From an uncultured Rhodospirillaceae bacterium (GTDB lineage Bacteria > Pseudomonadota > Alphaproteobacteria > MPNO01): DNA of 5,814 bases. Below, piece after piece: positions 5,764 to 5,814 of the stretch (the first letter of the stretch is position 1; each line of letters begins with the position of its first letter). Below the pieces are notes generated by a model. It saw nothing but the letters and a program-made list of their open reading frames with translations. It was not told where the DNA came from and did not search any database. The position numbers were made by a program, and so were the translations under genes. The DNA lies in contig CALGIA010000488.1 in assembly GCA_937916005.1 (NCBI GenBank), forward strand, positions 1 through 5,814. Reading direction: 5' to 3'.

Positions 5764-5814
5764 ATGGATTTTCAAGTCACGAAACTGAGCGACGCGCTGG
5801 GCGCGGCCATTACC
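5764..5814 (+). CDS. Probable TauD/TfdA-family dioxygenase, 3'-truncated by window edge
   Basis: Only the first 17 codons are present, reading MDFQVTKLSDALGAAIT. The pattern V-T-x-L-x-x-A-L-G-A-x-I-T is typical of the N-terminus of TauD/TfdA Fe(II)- and 2-oxoglutarate-dependent dioxygenases, which hydroxylate substrates such as taurine, alkyl sulfates or aryloxyacids. The metal-binding H-x-D...H residues lie beyond the window, so the family call depends on this short match. The ATG is the first in the frame downstream of the AT-rich promoter region and has no strong Shine-Dalgarno sequence. It is divergent from the thiolase operon across a 177-bp region with palindromes, which suggests common control. 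Confidence 0.5.
   Translation, partial: MDFQVTKLSDALGAAIT

Overview
The window looks like a high-GC proteobacterial chromosome segment, most likely alphaproteobacterial. This is inferred from strongly G/C-ending codons in the thiolase, ligase and SDR genes and from the gene content; no rRNA or other taxonomic marker is present. Codon use is not uniform: the glycosyltransferase at the left edge and, less strongly, the acyltransferase in the middle use more A/T-ending codons than the thiolase, ligase and SDR genes.

Layout: (1) bases 2-733, + strand, the 3' part of a family-2 glycosyltransferase whose start lies outside the window. (2) 734-906, a convergent intergenic gap with small inverted repeats but no convincing terminator. 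(3) 907-1698, - strand, a classical short-chain dehydrogenase/reductase (SDR). (4) 1699-1782, a short divergent intergenic region carrying a perfect 8-bp-arm inverted repeat. (5) 1783-2673, + strand, a LpxL/LPLAT-like acyltransferase. (6) 2579-5586, - strand, a compact three-gene operon read in the order beta-ketothiolase (PcaF/PaaJ type), discrete acyl carrier protein (ACP), AMP-forming acyl ligase. The last two genes overlap by four bases (ATGA), and the ligase gene also overlaps the 3' end of the acyltransferase gene tail-to-tail by 95 bp. (7) 5587-5763, a divergent promoter region with two abutting palindromes. (8) 5764-5814, + strand, the first 17 codons of what looks like a TauD/TfdA-family Fe(II)/2-oxoglutarate dioxygenase.

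Working model (inference): the AMP ligase activates a carboxylic acid and loads it onto the discrete ACP, as in DltA/DltC-type pairs, and the LPLAT-like enzyme is a candidate for moving the acyl group from the carrier to an acceptor. The thiolase and SDR could supply or remove beta-keto/hydroxyacyl chemistry. A plainer alternative is an aromatic or dicarboxylic acid catabolic cluster (thiolase, CoA ligase, SDR, dioxygenase), in which the ACP and the acyltransferase are the odd members. There are no RNA genes, CRISPR arrays, transposases or attachment sites that I can support.
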